Assembly: GCF_016481275.1 (NCBI RefSeq)
Contig: NZ_JAEMNW010000004.1
Location: 62,001 to 126,000, forward strand
Reading direction: 5' to 3'
Length of the DNA stretch: 64,000 bases
From: Antrihabitans auranticaus
GTDB taxonomy: Bacteria > Actinomycetota > Actinomycetes > Mycobacteriales > Mycobacteriaceae
Below, one piece after another: positions 1 through 8,235 of the stretch (its first letter is position 1; each line of letters opens with the position of its first letter). The position numbers and the translations under genes were made by a program. The notes under the pieces are model-generated. The model ran no database searches, had not been told where the DNA came from, and worked only from the letters and a program-made list of their open reading frames with translations.

Positions 1-219
1 CTGGCGAAGGTTGCGACGCAACAAAATTCGGACCTTCGGAAGATCTCCGCGATCGTTGCACTGGCTGCTGTGCCGACGATGTTCGCCGGTGTCTATGGCA
101 TGAATTTCGAGCACATGCCGGAGTTGTCGTGGACGGTCGGTTATCCGCTGTTGTTGACTCTCGTCGCCACGGTCTGCGTGGGGCTGTTCGTCGTATTTCG
201 CGTGAAGCGGTGGCTATAG
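1..219 (+). CDS. corA: CorA-family Mg2+/Co2+ transporter, C-terminal end (5' truncated)
   Basis: The frame is open from base 1 and stops at 217-219; only the last 72 residues are in the window. It contains the signature GMN tripeptide in the context VYGMNFEHMPEL, followed by a hydrophobic segment and a short basic tail (FRVKRWL). This is the usual end of CorA: TM1, the periplasmic GMN loop that selects hydrated Mg2+, TM2 and a cytoplasmic basic end. The family forms a pentameric inner-membrane channel for Mg2+ and Co2+. The next gene starts 9 nt downstream, so the two may be co-transcribed. Start and cytoplasmic domain lie outside the window. Confidence 0.92.
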   Translation: MAKVATQQNSDLRKISAIVALAAVPTMFAGVYGMNFEHMPELSWTVGYPLLLTLVATVCVGLFVVFRVKRWL

Positions 220-228
220 GAGGTTCGC

Positions 229-726
229 ATGACCAGCGGAACCAGGCGCGAAGTCAATCTGCGATTTCTCGCGGAACCCTCGGATGTGAACTTCGGTGGC
301 AAAGTGCACGGCGGCATGGTGATGAAATGGATCGACCAGGCCGGTTACGCCTGCGCGGCCGGCTGGAGCGGTTGCTACTGCGTCACGGTCTATGTCGGCG
401 GAATCCGCTTCATTCGCCCGATCCGCATCGGTGACCTCGTCGAAGTGCGCGCGCGAGTGATCTTCACCGGTAACAGCAGCATGCACATCGCGGTCGACGT
501 GAGCGCTGACGATCCGCGCAGAAGTGCCGCGGAGAAGACGACGCACTGCGTGATCGTCTTCGTCGCGATGGGCGAGGACAGCAGGCCGACGCCGGTGCCG
601 CACTGGGATCCGATCACCGAGGGCGATCGGGAACTCGAGCAGTACGCGCGCAAGCTCATGAGCCTGCGTACCAGCATCGACGCCGAGGTGGCTCGATTCC
701 TCGAACCTGCGCACGACGCGCGGTAG
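229..726 (+). CDS. acyl-CoA thioesterase, hotdog fold (YciA/ACOT type)
   Basis: A 165-residue hotdog-domain protein, the normal length for a single-domain acyl-CoA thioester hydrolase. Residues 17-40 carry the family's active-site block (PSDVNFGGKVHGG, then KWIDQAGY), where the Asn/Gly loop and the Asp after the central helix are characteristic. The start follows AGGAGG with good spacing. It is a cytoplasmic enzyme releasing free acid and CoA; chain-length preference cannot be read from sequence. It sits 9 nt after corA and is convergent with the glutamate dehydrogenase gene. A 4-hydroxybenzoyl-CoA-type thioesterase is less likely. Confidence 0.85.
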   Translation: MTSGTRREVNLRFLAEPSDVNFGGKVHGGMVMKWIDQAGYACAAGWSGCYCVTVYVGGIRFIRPIRIGDLVEVRARVIFTGNSSMHIAVDVSADDPRRSAAEKTTHCVIVFVAMGEDSRPTPVPHWDPITEGDRELEQYARKLMSLRTSIDAEVARFLEPAHDAR

Positions 727-738
727 GCCTGCGCGCCT

Positions 739-814
739 GTGCGCGGTCAGCGAGTCTATGGACTGAACAGAGTCTATGAACTGAACAGGGTCTAGGGACT
801 CGCCAACCGCGCAC
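739..814. repeat. imperfect inverted repeat between convergent genes (palindrome copy A)
   Basis: Arms at 739-756 (GTGCGCGGTCAGCGAGTC) and 797-814 (GACTCGCCAACCGCGCAC) pair with two mismatches. The 40-bp centre holds two near-copies of a GTCTATGRACTGAACAG unit. The element lies between the 3' ends of the thioesterase and glutamate dehydrogenase genes, where a bidirectional terminator would be expected. The same arm sequence recurs at 9471-9510 and 21122-21161. Confidence 0.7.
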
Positions 815-823
815 AAGCTCCGC

Positions 824-3472
824 TCAGGACCGCGCCAACTCCATCAGCTGCCGGACCGATCCGGCGAAGCGATCGAGTTCTGTGCTCGGGCGGGTTTGGT
901 CGCGGCGGTTTCGCAGCAACCAGGACGTCAGATGCTCGACGAGTTCGCGGACCTCGAGAAGTGCCTGCACCCGTTGGGTCTCGTCCATGCGCCCTTCGAG
1001 ACAGTCGGCCCACACCTCGTCGAGGTGGAGGATGCCTCGAACGATCGCGTATGCCCGCGCGACATCGGCGGTGGTGACGCCCAACCGCTCTTGCATGCGG
1101 AAGATCGTTCCGGGACCGACTCGGTTGATCAGCTCGTCGGCAACGCCCGTCGCGATGATCTCCCGCCGAAGTGGATGCGCTGCAATCAATTCGGCAGCAG
1201 TGTCCGCCACGACGCGGGGGAAGTACGCGATCAGGCGGTCCGCGAACATGTCTTCGTCGGGCACGGTCGAGTCGAGCAGCTCCTGGCACACAAGGTTTTT
1301 CGACTGCGCGAGCAGGATCGCGATCTCCGGCCGGGTCAATCCCGATGTTCGGTCCTTCAGTTCTGCCGGTGACGGCAGGCCTTCGAGCGCCGGATCGATA
1401 CCGCCCTCGGCCTCGAGGTTGCCTATCAACCGTGCATGCCGCTCGAGCAGATGCCTGGCCTGCGACGATGCGAGACTGATCGCGAGGATCTGATTCGCGC
1501 TGTCGCGCAGTACGCGACTTGCCACGTCGTCGGCCGCGTCGGCGAGCAACGCGTTGCGCTGCCCGAACGTGACCGCGCCCGACCGGACACCGGCGTCGAG
1601 GGCGATCTTCAGATTCACCTCGAGGTCGGAGGTCGCCACGCCTGCCGCGTTGTCGATGAAGTCCGCGTTGACGCGGCCACCGTGCAGAGCGAAGTCGATG
1701 CGCGCCTGCTGGGTGAGGCCGAGATTGCCACCCTCACCGATGACGCGGCAACGCAATTCGCGTGCCGCGACGCGGACGCGGTCGTTCGCCGGATCCTGCG
1801 CATCGACGTCGGACTCGGCGTCGGCTCGGACGTAGGTGCCGATGCCGCCGTTCCACAACAGGTCGACACGAGCACGAAGCAGCGCCTGGACCAATTCGTC
1901 GGGCGTGCACTCGGTTGCGTCGAGCGCGAGCAGCGCACGGACCTCGGTCGAGAGAGCAATCGACTTCGCCGTCCGTGGCCAGACCCCGCCGCCGGCCGAA
2001 ATCTTCTCGCGCGCATAGTCATTCCAGGACGATCCCGGCAGCATGGAGAGACGCTGACGTTCGCCGAACGAGACCTCCGCATCCGGTGTCGGGTCGAGGA
2101 AGATGTGCCGGTGGTCGAATGCGCCGACAAGCCTGATCTTGCGCGAGAGCAGCATGCCGTTGCCGAACACGTCGCCCGACATGTCGCCGATGCCGACGAC
2201 AGTGAACTCGTCCGCGTCGACGTCGAGGCCTGACTCGGCAAAGTGGCGGCGCACCGAGAGCCACGCGCCGCGGGCTGTGATTCCCATGGCCTTGTGGTCG
2301 TACCCGGCGGAGCCGCCGGACGCGAACCCGTCACCGAGCCAGAAACCGTATTCGGCTGCAATGGAATTCGCGAGGTCGGAGAACTTCGCCGTGCCCTTGT
2401 CGGCGGCAACGACGAGATACGGGTCGTCGCCGTCACGGCGGACCGTGCGCGCAGGTGACACGACGACGCCGCCGACGATGTTGTCGGTGATGTCGAGCAT
2501 CCCCTTGATGAACGTCCGGTAACCCTGTGCAGCAGAGGTACTCGCCGACCGGAGCACGAATGCACCCTTGGCTCCCATGGGCACGATCGGGGCATTCTTG
2601 ACGGACTGGGTCTTCATCAAGCCGAGGACTTCGGTTCGGAAGTCTTCGGTTCGGTCCGACCAGCGCAGGCCGCCGCGCGCGACGGCGCCACTACGCAGGT
2701 GAACGCCCTCGACATCGTCGGAGTGGACGAAGATCTCGCGGAACGGTACGACCGCGTCGCGCACCGACAACTGGGACGAGTCGATCTTGAACGAGACGTA
2801 CGACTTGTGCTGTCCGGCCGTGTCGAGCTGAAACCAGTTGGTACGCAAGACCGAGAGGACGAATGACTGCAGCGCCCGCCGGATGCGGTCCTCATCGAGC
2901 GTGCTTGCGCTCTCGACGAGCGAAGCAACTGCGCGCTCGGCGGCGGCGTCGTCGTAGCCACCCCGCGGATCGAGTCGGGCCTTGAACAAAACGACGATTG
3001 CCGACGCGAATTCCGGGTGCCGAACCAGCGAGTCGACGATGTAGTCCTCGGACAAGCCGAGCTTCGTCTGCCGCAGAAACCGGCAGGCCGCGCGGAGGAG
3101 AACGACTTCGCGCCACGGTAATCCAGCGGTCGCGACCAAACGGGCGTAGCGATCGATGTGCCAACTACCGGTCGCATGCGCGACACATGCGTCGGCGATG
3201 AGGGCCAGCACGGTCTCGTCGTGGGAGACGAATCCGAACTCGAAGGTGTGCGCCGAACCGACAGGCAGTTCGACCTCGCGATGGGCGGCCATGCGGAGTC
3301 CGAAGCTTTCGAACATCGTGCATACATCAGCGAGGAGCATCGGCTCTCCCGGCCACACTGTCATTCCCCGGGTGCCGGTGGCATCGGTCTCGAACCACAC
3401 ACGCGGCGAACCGCTTTCGATGGCCGCATCGATGCGGGCACCTTCCTGTGTGGCGAAGCTGGTCGAAGTCAT
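824..3472 (-). CDS. gdh: NAD-specific glutamate dehydrogenase, compact form lacking the large N-terminal domain
   Basis: About 882 residues of the large bacterial NAD-dependent glutamate dehydrogenase family, which deaminates glutamate to 2-oxoglutarate and ammonia. The catalytic-core block is plain near residues 266-310: ARGGLRWSDR, then LMKTQSVKNAPIVPMGAKGA with the substrate and catalytic lysines. A nucleotide-binding region (TVVGIGDMSGDVFGNGML) and a long helical C-terminus follow. Classical members are about 1,600 residues with N-terminal ACT-like regulatory domains; here roughly the first 700 are absent. Only about 30 nt separate the start from the upstream gabD stop, so no missing part lies upstream. 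An in-frame TTG at 3487 is an alternative start. As third gene after gabT and gabD it could recycle the glutamate made by GABA transamination. Confidence 0.85.
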   Translation of the reverse strand: MTSTSFATQEGARIDAAIESGSPRVWFETDATGTRGMTVWPGEPMLLADVCTMFESFGLRMAAHREVELPVGSAHTFEFGFVSHDETVLALIADACVAHATGSWHIDRYARLVATAGLPWREVVLLRAACRFLRQTKLGLSEDYIVDSLVRHPEFASAIVVLFKARLDPRGGYDDAAAERAVASLVESASTLDEDRIRRALQSFVLSVLRTNWFQLDTAGQHKSYVSFKIDSSQLSVRDAVVPFREIFVHSDDVEGVHLRSGAVARGGLRWSDRTEDFRTEVLGLMKTQSVKNAPIVPMGAKGAFVLRSASTSAAQGYRTFIKGMLDITDNIVGGVVVSPARTVRRDGDDPYLVVAADKGTAKFSDLANSIAAEYGFWLGDGFASGGSAGYDHKAMGITARGAWLSVRRHFAESGLDVDADEFTVVGIGDMSGDVFGNGMLLSRKIRLVGAFDHRHIFLDPTPDAEVSFGERQRLSMLPGSSWNDYAREKISAGGGVWPRTAKSIALSTEVRALLALDATECTPDELVQALLRARVDLLWNGGIGTYVRADAESDVDAQDPANDRVRVAARELRCRVIGEGGNLGLTQQARIDFALHGGRVNADFIDNAAGVATSDLEVNLKIALDAGVRSGAVTFGQRNALLADAADDVASRVLRDSANQILAISLASSQARHLLERHARLIGNLEAEGGIDPALEGLPSPAELKDRTSGLTRPEIAILLAQSKNLVCQELLDSTVPDEDMFADRLIAYFPRVVADTAAELIAAHPLRREIIATGVADELINRVGPGTIFRMQERLGVTTADVARAYAIVRGILHLDEVWADCLEGRMDETQRVQALLEVRELVEHLTSWLLRNRRDQTRPSTELDRFAGSVRQLMELARS

Positions 3473-3503
3473 TTTCTGTGTTCTCAATTCTCAGACGATG
3501 CGG

Positions 3504-4961
3504 TCACGGCAGAGCGATGTACTTGATTTCGAGGTATTCCTCGATGCCCTCGCTCCCGCTTTCGCGACCGATTCCGGATTCTTTGACGCCACCGAAAGGA
3601 GCGGCGACGTCGGAGATGATGCCGCGGTTCACGCCGACCATGCCCGACTCGAGTGCCTCTGCCACGCGGAGCGCGCGGTTGAGGTCCTGCGTGTAAATGT
3701 ATGCGGCCAAGCCGAATTCGGTGTCGTTCGCCGCTGCGATGCCTTCGGCTTCACCGTCGAAGCCGGTGATGGCCGCGACGGGTCCGAAGACTTCCTCGCG
3801 AAGGATTCGCGCGTCGGCGGGAACGTCGGCGAGCACGGTCGGCTCGTAGAAGTAGCCGGCGCCGGCGGGCGCCGAACCGCCCGTCGTGACAACGGCGCCC
3901 TTCGTCACTGCATCGCGGACGAGCTCGTCGACGCTGCTGCGCTGTTTCTCCGTGATGAGCGGTCCCACTTGTGTTCCCGTGATGTGGCCCGCCCCGATCT
4001 GCAGCGCGGCCATGCGAGCGGTCAGCTTCGCGGTGAACTCCGAACGCACCGAATTGTCCACGTGCATGCGGTTTGCCGCCGTGCACGCCTCGCCGGTATT
4101 GCGCATCTTGGCGGCCATCGCGCCGTCGACAGCCGCATCGAGGTCCGCATCCGCGAACACGACGAACGGTGCGTTTCCGCCGAGTTCCATCGACGTGCGC
4201 AGAACGCGTGTAGCCGATTGCGCGAGAAGCTTTTTGCCGACACCGGTGGAGCCGGTAAAGGTCACCTTGCGCAGCCGGTGGTCGGCGAACAACGGGTCCG
4301 TGAGCGCCGGAGCATCGGAGGTCGGCAGGATCGACAGGACACCGGACGGCAGACCGGCGTCGGCGAATACCTGCCCGAGCAGCAGCATCGTCAGCGGCGT
4401 CTCGGCGGCGGGCTTCACGATCATCGTGCAACCCGCTGCGAGGGCAGGCGCGATCTTACGAGTTCCCATGGCAAGCGGGAAGTTCCACGGCGTGATCGCC
4501 AGCGTCGGCCCGACCGGTTGCTTGGTGACGAGAATTCGGCCGTTTCCAGACGGTGACTGGGTGTAGCGCCCGTTGATTCGCACGGCCTCTTCGGAGAACC
4601 AGCGCAGGAACTCACCTCCGTAGGTGACCTCCCCGTACGCCTCGACGAGCGGCTTGCCCATCTCCAGCGTCATGAGAAGCGCGAAGTCGTCGCGTCGAGC
4701 CGCGACCAATCCCCATGCACGACGAAGTATTTCGGCACGGTCACGCGCGGGCATCGCGGCCCACGATGCCTGTGCCTCGGTCGCTGCCTCGAGTGCGCGC
4801 GCGCCCTCGATCGCACCGGCATCGGCAACCTCGACCAATACCTCGCCGGTCGCAGGGTTGTACACCGGGAACGTGTGTCCGGTGGCGGCAGGCATCTGCT
4901 TGCCACCGATCCACAGGTTGGTCGGAACCGATGCGAGCAGTCCGGCAATTTCGTCGTGCAT
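3504..4961 (-). CDS. gabD: NAD(P)-dependent succinate-semialdehyde dehydrogenase
   Basis: A 485-residue aldehyde dehydrogenase of the GabD type, oxidising succinate semialdehyde to succinate. The nucleotide and active-site elements are in order: TPWNFPLAM, the FTGSTGVGK loop, MELGGNAP with the general-base Glu, and NTGEACTAANR with the catalytic Cys. The C-terminal PFGGVKESGIGRE block is typical of SSADH and fits the normal length. The start is preceded by AAGGAG at 8 nt. It lies 24 nt after gabT and just before the glutamate dehydrogenase gene, giving a gabT-gabD-gdh operon. A role on glutarate semialdehyde is possible if 5-aminovalerate is also a substrate of the pathway. Confidence 0.93.
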   Translation of the reverse strand: MHDEIAGLLASVPTNLWIGGKQMPAATGHTFPVYNPATGEVLVEVADAGAIEGARALEAATEAQASWAAMPARDRAEILRRAWGLVAARRDDFALLMTLEMGKPLVEAYGEVTYGGEFLRWFSEEAVRINGRYTQSPSGNGRILVTKQPVGPTLAITPWNFPLAMGTRKIAPALAAGCTMIVKPAAETPLTMLLLGQVFADAGLPSGVLSILPTSDAPALTDPLFADHRLRKVTFTGSTGVGKKLLAQSATRVLRTSMELGGNAPFVVFADADLDAAVDGAMAAKMRNTGEACTAANRMHVDNSVRSEFTAKLTARMAALQIGAGHITGTQVGPLITEKQRSSVDELVRDAVTKGAVVTTGGSAPAGAGYFYEPTVLADVPADARILREEVFGPVAAITGFDGEAEGIAAANDTEFGLAAYIYTQDLNRALRVAEALESGMVGVNRGIISDVAAPFGGVKESGIGRESGSEGIEEYLEIKYIALP

Positions 4962-4985
4962 GGGGAGAATCTCCTTGGAATCGAA

Positions 4986-6332
4986 TCAGGCGCGAGCGGC
5001 GGAGCGGATGGTGTCGGAGATGACGGTCATGGCCTCGTCGAGCAACTCGTCGCTGATGACCAGCGGGGGCAGGAGTCGGATGACGTTGCCGTACGTGCCA
5101 CACGTCAGCAGCACGACGCCCTGTGCAAGTGCCCCGGCAGCAATGGTTTTGGTGAGAACGGGATCGGGCTCCGTGGTGCCGGGCTTGACGATCTCGATGG
5201 CGAGCATCGCACCACGGCCGCGAACGTCGCCGATCATACCGACCTCGGCCGCAAGGGCTTGGAGTGCAGGCTTCACGGTTGCCTCGATGTCGCGCGCACG
5301 GGCAGGCAGATCCAGCTCGCGCATGGCCTCGATCGTTGCGAGCGCGGCTGCACACGCGACGGGGTTGCCGCCGTAGGTGCCGCCGAGGCCACCCGCGTGG
5401 ACCGCGTCCATGAGGTCCGCGCGACCGGTGATCGCCGCGAGTGGCATGCCGCCGGCGATGCCCTTGGCCATCGTGATGATGTCGGGCACGATCGACTCGT
5501 CGTCGCTGGCGAACCAGGCTCCGGTGCGGGCGAATCCGGTCTGCACCTCGTCGGCGATGAAGACGACGTTGTTTTCCTTGGCCCAATTCACCAGTGTGGG
5601 AAGGAAACCGGGAGCGGGAACGACGAAGCCGCCCTCGCCCTGGATCGGCTCGATGATGATCGCGGCGAGCGAATCCGCGCCGATCTGCTTCTCGATCTGG
5701 GAAATCGTCTGGCGCGCAGCCTGTTCGCCGGTGAGGCCGACGGCGTCGCGATAGGGGTAGGACGTCGGCATCCGGTAGATCTCGGGCGCGAACGGTCCGA
5801 AGTTCGTCTTGTACGGCATCGACTTGGCGGTCAGCGCCATCGTGAGGTTCGTACGGCCGTGGTAGGCGTGATCGAATGCGACGACCGCCATCTTGCCGGT
5901 TGCCAGGCGCGCGACCTTGATCGCATTCTCGACTGCCTCGGCGCCGGAATTGAAGAGCACCGTGCGCTTTTCGTGATCGCCGGGGGTCAGCCTGTTGAGC
6001 TCTTCGGCCACCTGGACGTAGCCCTCGTAGGGGGTGACCATGAAGCAGGTGTGGGTGAAGTGGCGAGCTTGCTCGGCGACGGCTGCCGCTACCGCTGCAT
6101 GCGAAGCGCCGACGCTCGTGACCGCGATGCCGGCGCCGAGGTCGATAAGCGAGTTGCCGTCGACGTCGACGATCACGCCACCGTCAGCGTCCTGTGCGTA
6201 CACGGGCACGGAGGATCCAACGCCGGCTGCAACGGCGCTCGCACGGCGGGCTGTGAGGGCTGCCGACCGCGGGCCCGGCAGAGCGGTGACGATGTTGCGC
6301 TTCTGCGCGAGTCGATAGGCGAAATCGGTCAT
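4986..6332 (-). CDS. gabT: 4-aminobutyrate:2-oxoglutarate aminotransferase
   Basis: A 448-residue class-III PLP aminotransferase converting GABA plus 2-oxoglutarate to succinate semialdehyde plus glutamate. Visible features are the PLP-phosphate region (FNSGAEAVENA), the GEGGFVVP segment, FIADEVQTGFARTG, and ITMAKGIAGGMPL with the PLP-binding Lys. The chosen ATG follows GGGAG; a frame opening 105 nt upstream lacks a ribosome site and its extra residues look non-homologous. It is the first gene of the minus-strand gab operon, and its promoter region contains two exact TTTGTCCAAC boxes. It would be the collecting point for GABA made by the amine and guanidino modules elsewhere in the window. 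Confidence 0.94.
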   Translation of the reverse strand: MTDFAYRLAQKRNIVTALPGPRSAALTARRASAVAAGVGSSVPVYAQDADGGVIVDVDGNSLIDLGAGIAVTSVGASHAAVAAAVAEQARHFTHTCFMVTPYEGYVQVAEELNRLTPGDHEKRTVLFNSGAEAVENAIKVARLATGKMAVVAFDHAYHGRTNLTMALTAKSMPYKTNFGPFAPEIYRMPTSYPYRDAVGLTGEQAARQTISQIEKQIGADSLAAIIIEPIQGEGGFVVPAPGFLPTLVNWAKENNVVFIADEVQTGFARTGAWFASDDESIVPDIITMAKGIAGGMPLAAITGRADLMDAVHAGGLGGTYGGNPVACAAALATIEAMRELDLPARARDIEATVKPALQALAAEVGMIGDVRGRGAMLAIEIVKPGTTEPDPVLTKTIAAGALAQGVVLLTCGTYGNVIRLLPPLVISDELLDEAMTVISDTIRSAARA

Positions 6333-6373
6333 TGGTGGAGCTCCCGTCTCGTGGATTTCTCTTGTCCTGAGTC

Positions 6374-6415
6374 TTTGTCCAACGGGGATCTCGCACCAGC
6401 GCCGTTTTGTCCAAC
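6374..6415. promoter_or_regulatory. two direct TTTGTCCAAC boxes in the gabT/ATP-grasp divergent promoter
   Basis: TTTGTCCAAC occurs exactly at 6374-6383 and 6406-6415, start to start 32 bp, about three helical turns on one DNA face. The same 10-mer occurs inverted at 30072-30081 between the PucR gene and the aminobutyraldehyde dehydrogenase. This suggests an activator site for GABA genes. The binding protein is inferred, most simply the PucR at 30120-31646. Confidence 0.5.
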
Positions 6416-6579
6416 CGGGCAGGGTAGCGTGCGCCATTTCGGCAGATGTTCCGTCCGATTCGGACCAGCAGACTTATGTACAGATCGCAGCACACCACCA
6501 GCGCAAAGCAGCGCATGACCAGCGATCGAACCACTTGCTCACCGCCCCGCGGTGATCGAAACAACGGGAGATGCACATC

Positions 6580-8235
6580 ATGAGTGAAGCCACTCGTCGC
6601 TCTGTCGCCGCGGCGCGGAAGCGTACGGGCAGGTCCGTGCCGTCTGTTGCAGCCAAGCTGGCAGCGGAGAAGATCGTCAGTGCGCCGCTCGCCGAGGGCC
6701 TCGATCCTCGCGAAGTCAGCGTCGGCACGGATGCGGCTTTCGCATCGACCCCGTCCACCGCCCCGAAGAAGCGCGCACTGCGCAACATCTCCGAGGTGCG
6801 CCACTTCTTCCGCACCAACGACGTGCCGGTGTTCTTCTTCGGTGCGACGCCGTTCAACCTGCTGGGTCTCGATCGGTGGGTGCGCAACTTCTCCTACATC
6901 ACGTACTACGACGGCTGGGACGGCGCGCACCCGAACGTGTTCACGCCCCGGCACAAGCCCTACCAGGAGTTCGAGAGCGGCGAAGAGATCAACAACTGGT
7001 TGCTGACGAACCCCGAAGTCCGCGCGCACATGGCTCGCATGATTCCGGCCGGCGTCCGCCCGAAGATCGCCATGGTCTTCTTCGACGAGGAGACAGAGGG
7101 CATCTGCGCCGAGCTCGGCTACGACCTGATCCTGCCGTCGGCGGCCCTGCGTGAGCACCTCGACTCGAAGATCGTCACGACCAAGCTCGGAAACGAAGCC
7201 GGTGTGCCGAGTGTGCCGAATGTGCTGACCCGCGTAGCGGATTGGGACGGGCTCGTCGCCGCTGCGGAGGCGGCCGGACTCGGAAACGAACTCGTCGTCC
7301 AGACGCCGTACGGCGATTCGGGCAAGACGACGTTCTTCATCTCGTCGGAAGCCGACTGGCGTAAGCACAGCGCGGACATCGTCGGCCAGGACATCAAGGT
7401 GATGCGCCGGATCAACAACCAGCCGGTTGCCGTCGAGGCAGTGCTCACGCGTTGCGGAACCGTCGTCGGACCGTTCATGACCGAACTGACCGGCTACTCC
7501 AAGCTGACCCCCTACCGCGGTGGTTGGTGCGGCAACGAGATGCATCCGACCGTTCTGACCGCGGAGCGGCGCACGAAGGCGAACGAACTCGTTCGACGGC
7601 TGGGCGACCGATTGAGCGACGAGGGCTACCGCGGCTTCTTCGAGGTCGACGTTCTCGTGGACACCGACACCGACGAGGTGTACCTCGGTGAGCTCAACCC
7701 GCGCATCAGCGGTGCGTCTGCGATCACGAACGTGACCGCCGGTGCATACGCCGACGTGCCGCTGTTCCTGTTCCACCTGCTGGAGTACATGGACGTCGAT
7801 TTCGAACTCGACATCGACGAGATCAACCAGCGTTGGGAAGAGTTGGCGTCGGCGGATGTGTGGAGCCAGATGATCATCAAGGAGACATCGAACGTCGTCG
7901 AGCAACTGGAGTGGACGCCGCAGACCGGGGCGTACTCGCTGGATGCGGACGGCGCGCTCGTCTTCCGTCGCGCAGCGCTGGACTGGCACCAGCTGCAGAA
8001 CGAGTCGGAGGCATTCTTCCTGCGGATCTACGGTCCTCGTGACTACCGCTGGAAGGGTGCTGACCTCGGCGTTCTGGTGACCAAGGGACGGCTGCAGGTC
8101 GACTCGCCGGATGGGCGTTCGGCGCTGACAATCCGGGCCCGCCACTTCATCGATTCGGTGCGCGCGAACTACTCGGGTCGGCCGCTGGCCGAGCCCGCCA
8201 CGGCTAAACCGGCGGTCGGCTTCAAGTCCCTATGA
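6580..8235 (+). CDS. ATP-grasp ligase of unknown substrate (often annotated 'biotin carboxylase')
   Basis: A 551-residue protein with an ATP-grasp core. Residues about 190-400 show the nucleotide-binding pattern, including TPYGDSGKTTFF (phosphate loop) and GFFEVDVLVD...VYLGELNPRISGASAIT, whose Glu and Asn-Pro-Arg are the Mg-ATP ligands of the superfamily. No biotin-carboxyl-carrier domain or biotin attachment motif is present, so true biotin carboxylase function is unlikely. ATP-grasp enzymes join a carboxylate, via acyl phosphate, to an amine or thiol. The ATG at 6580 has CGGGAG 9 nt upstream; the ATG at 6571 is too close to it. The stop overlaps the next gene (ATGA). It is divergent from gabT, which suggests an omega-amino acid or its amide as substrate, but that is inference. 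Confidence 0.7.
   Translation: MSEATRRSVAAARKRTGRSVPSVAAKLAAEKIVSAPLAEGLDPREVSVGTDAAFASTPSTAPKKRALRNISEVRHFFRTNDVPVFFFGATPFNLLGLDRWVRNFSYITYYDGWDGAHPNVFTPRHKPYQEFESGEEINNWLLTNPEVRAHMARMIPAGVRPKIAMVFFDEETEGICAELGYDLILPSAALREHLDSKIVTTKLGNEAGVPSVPNVLTRVADWDGLVAAAEAAGLGNELVVQTPYGDSGKTTFFISSEADWRKHSADIVGQDIKVMRRINNQPVAVEAVLTRCGTVVGPFMTELTGYSKLTPYRGGWCGNEMHPTVLTAERRTKANELVRRLGDRLSDEGYRGFFEVDVLVDTDTDEVYLGELNPRISGASAITNVTAGAYADVPLFLFHLLEYMDVDFELDIDEINQRWEELASADVWSQMIIKETSNVVEQLEWTPQTGAYSLDADGALVFRRAALDWHQLQNESEAFFLRIYGPRDYRWKGADLGVLVTKGRLQVDSPDGRSALTIRARHFIDSVRANYSGRPLAEPATAKPAVGFKSL

Noticed and set aside
4875-6518. A long open frame of about 547 codons on the plus strand opposite gabT and gabD
   Set aside because: It is a high-GC shadow: Arg/Gly/Asp-rich composition, no motif, and it lies opposite two clearly conserved enzymes. 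The same applies to long frames opposite the copper amine oxidase (26874-28475), the APC permease (24025-25782) and the aminotransferase promoter (6184-8145).
6580-8235. Biotin carboxylase of an acyl-CoA carboxylase
   Set aside because: No biotin carboxyl carrier domain or biotin attachment Met-Lys-Met motif, and no carboxyltransferase nearby. The ATP-grasp fold alone does not support it.
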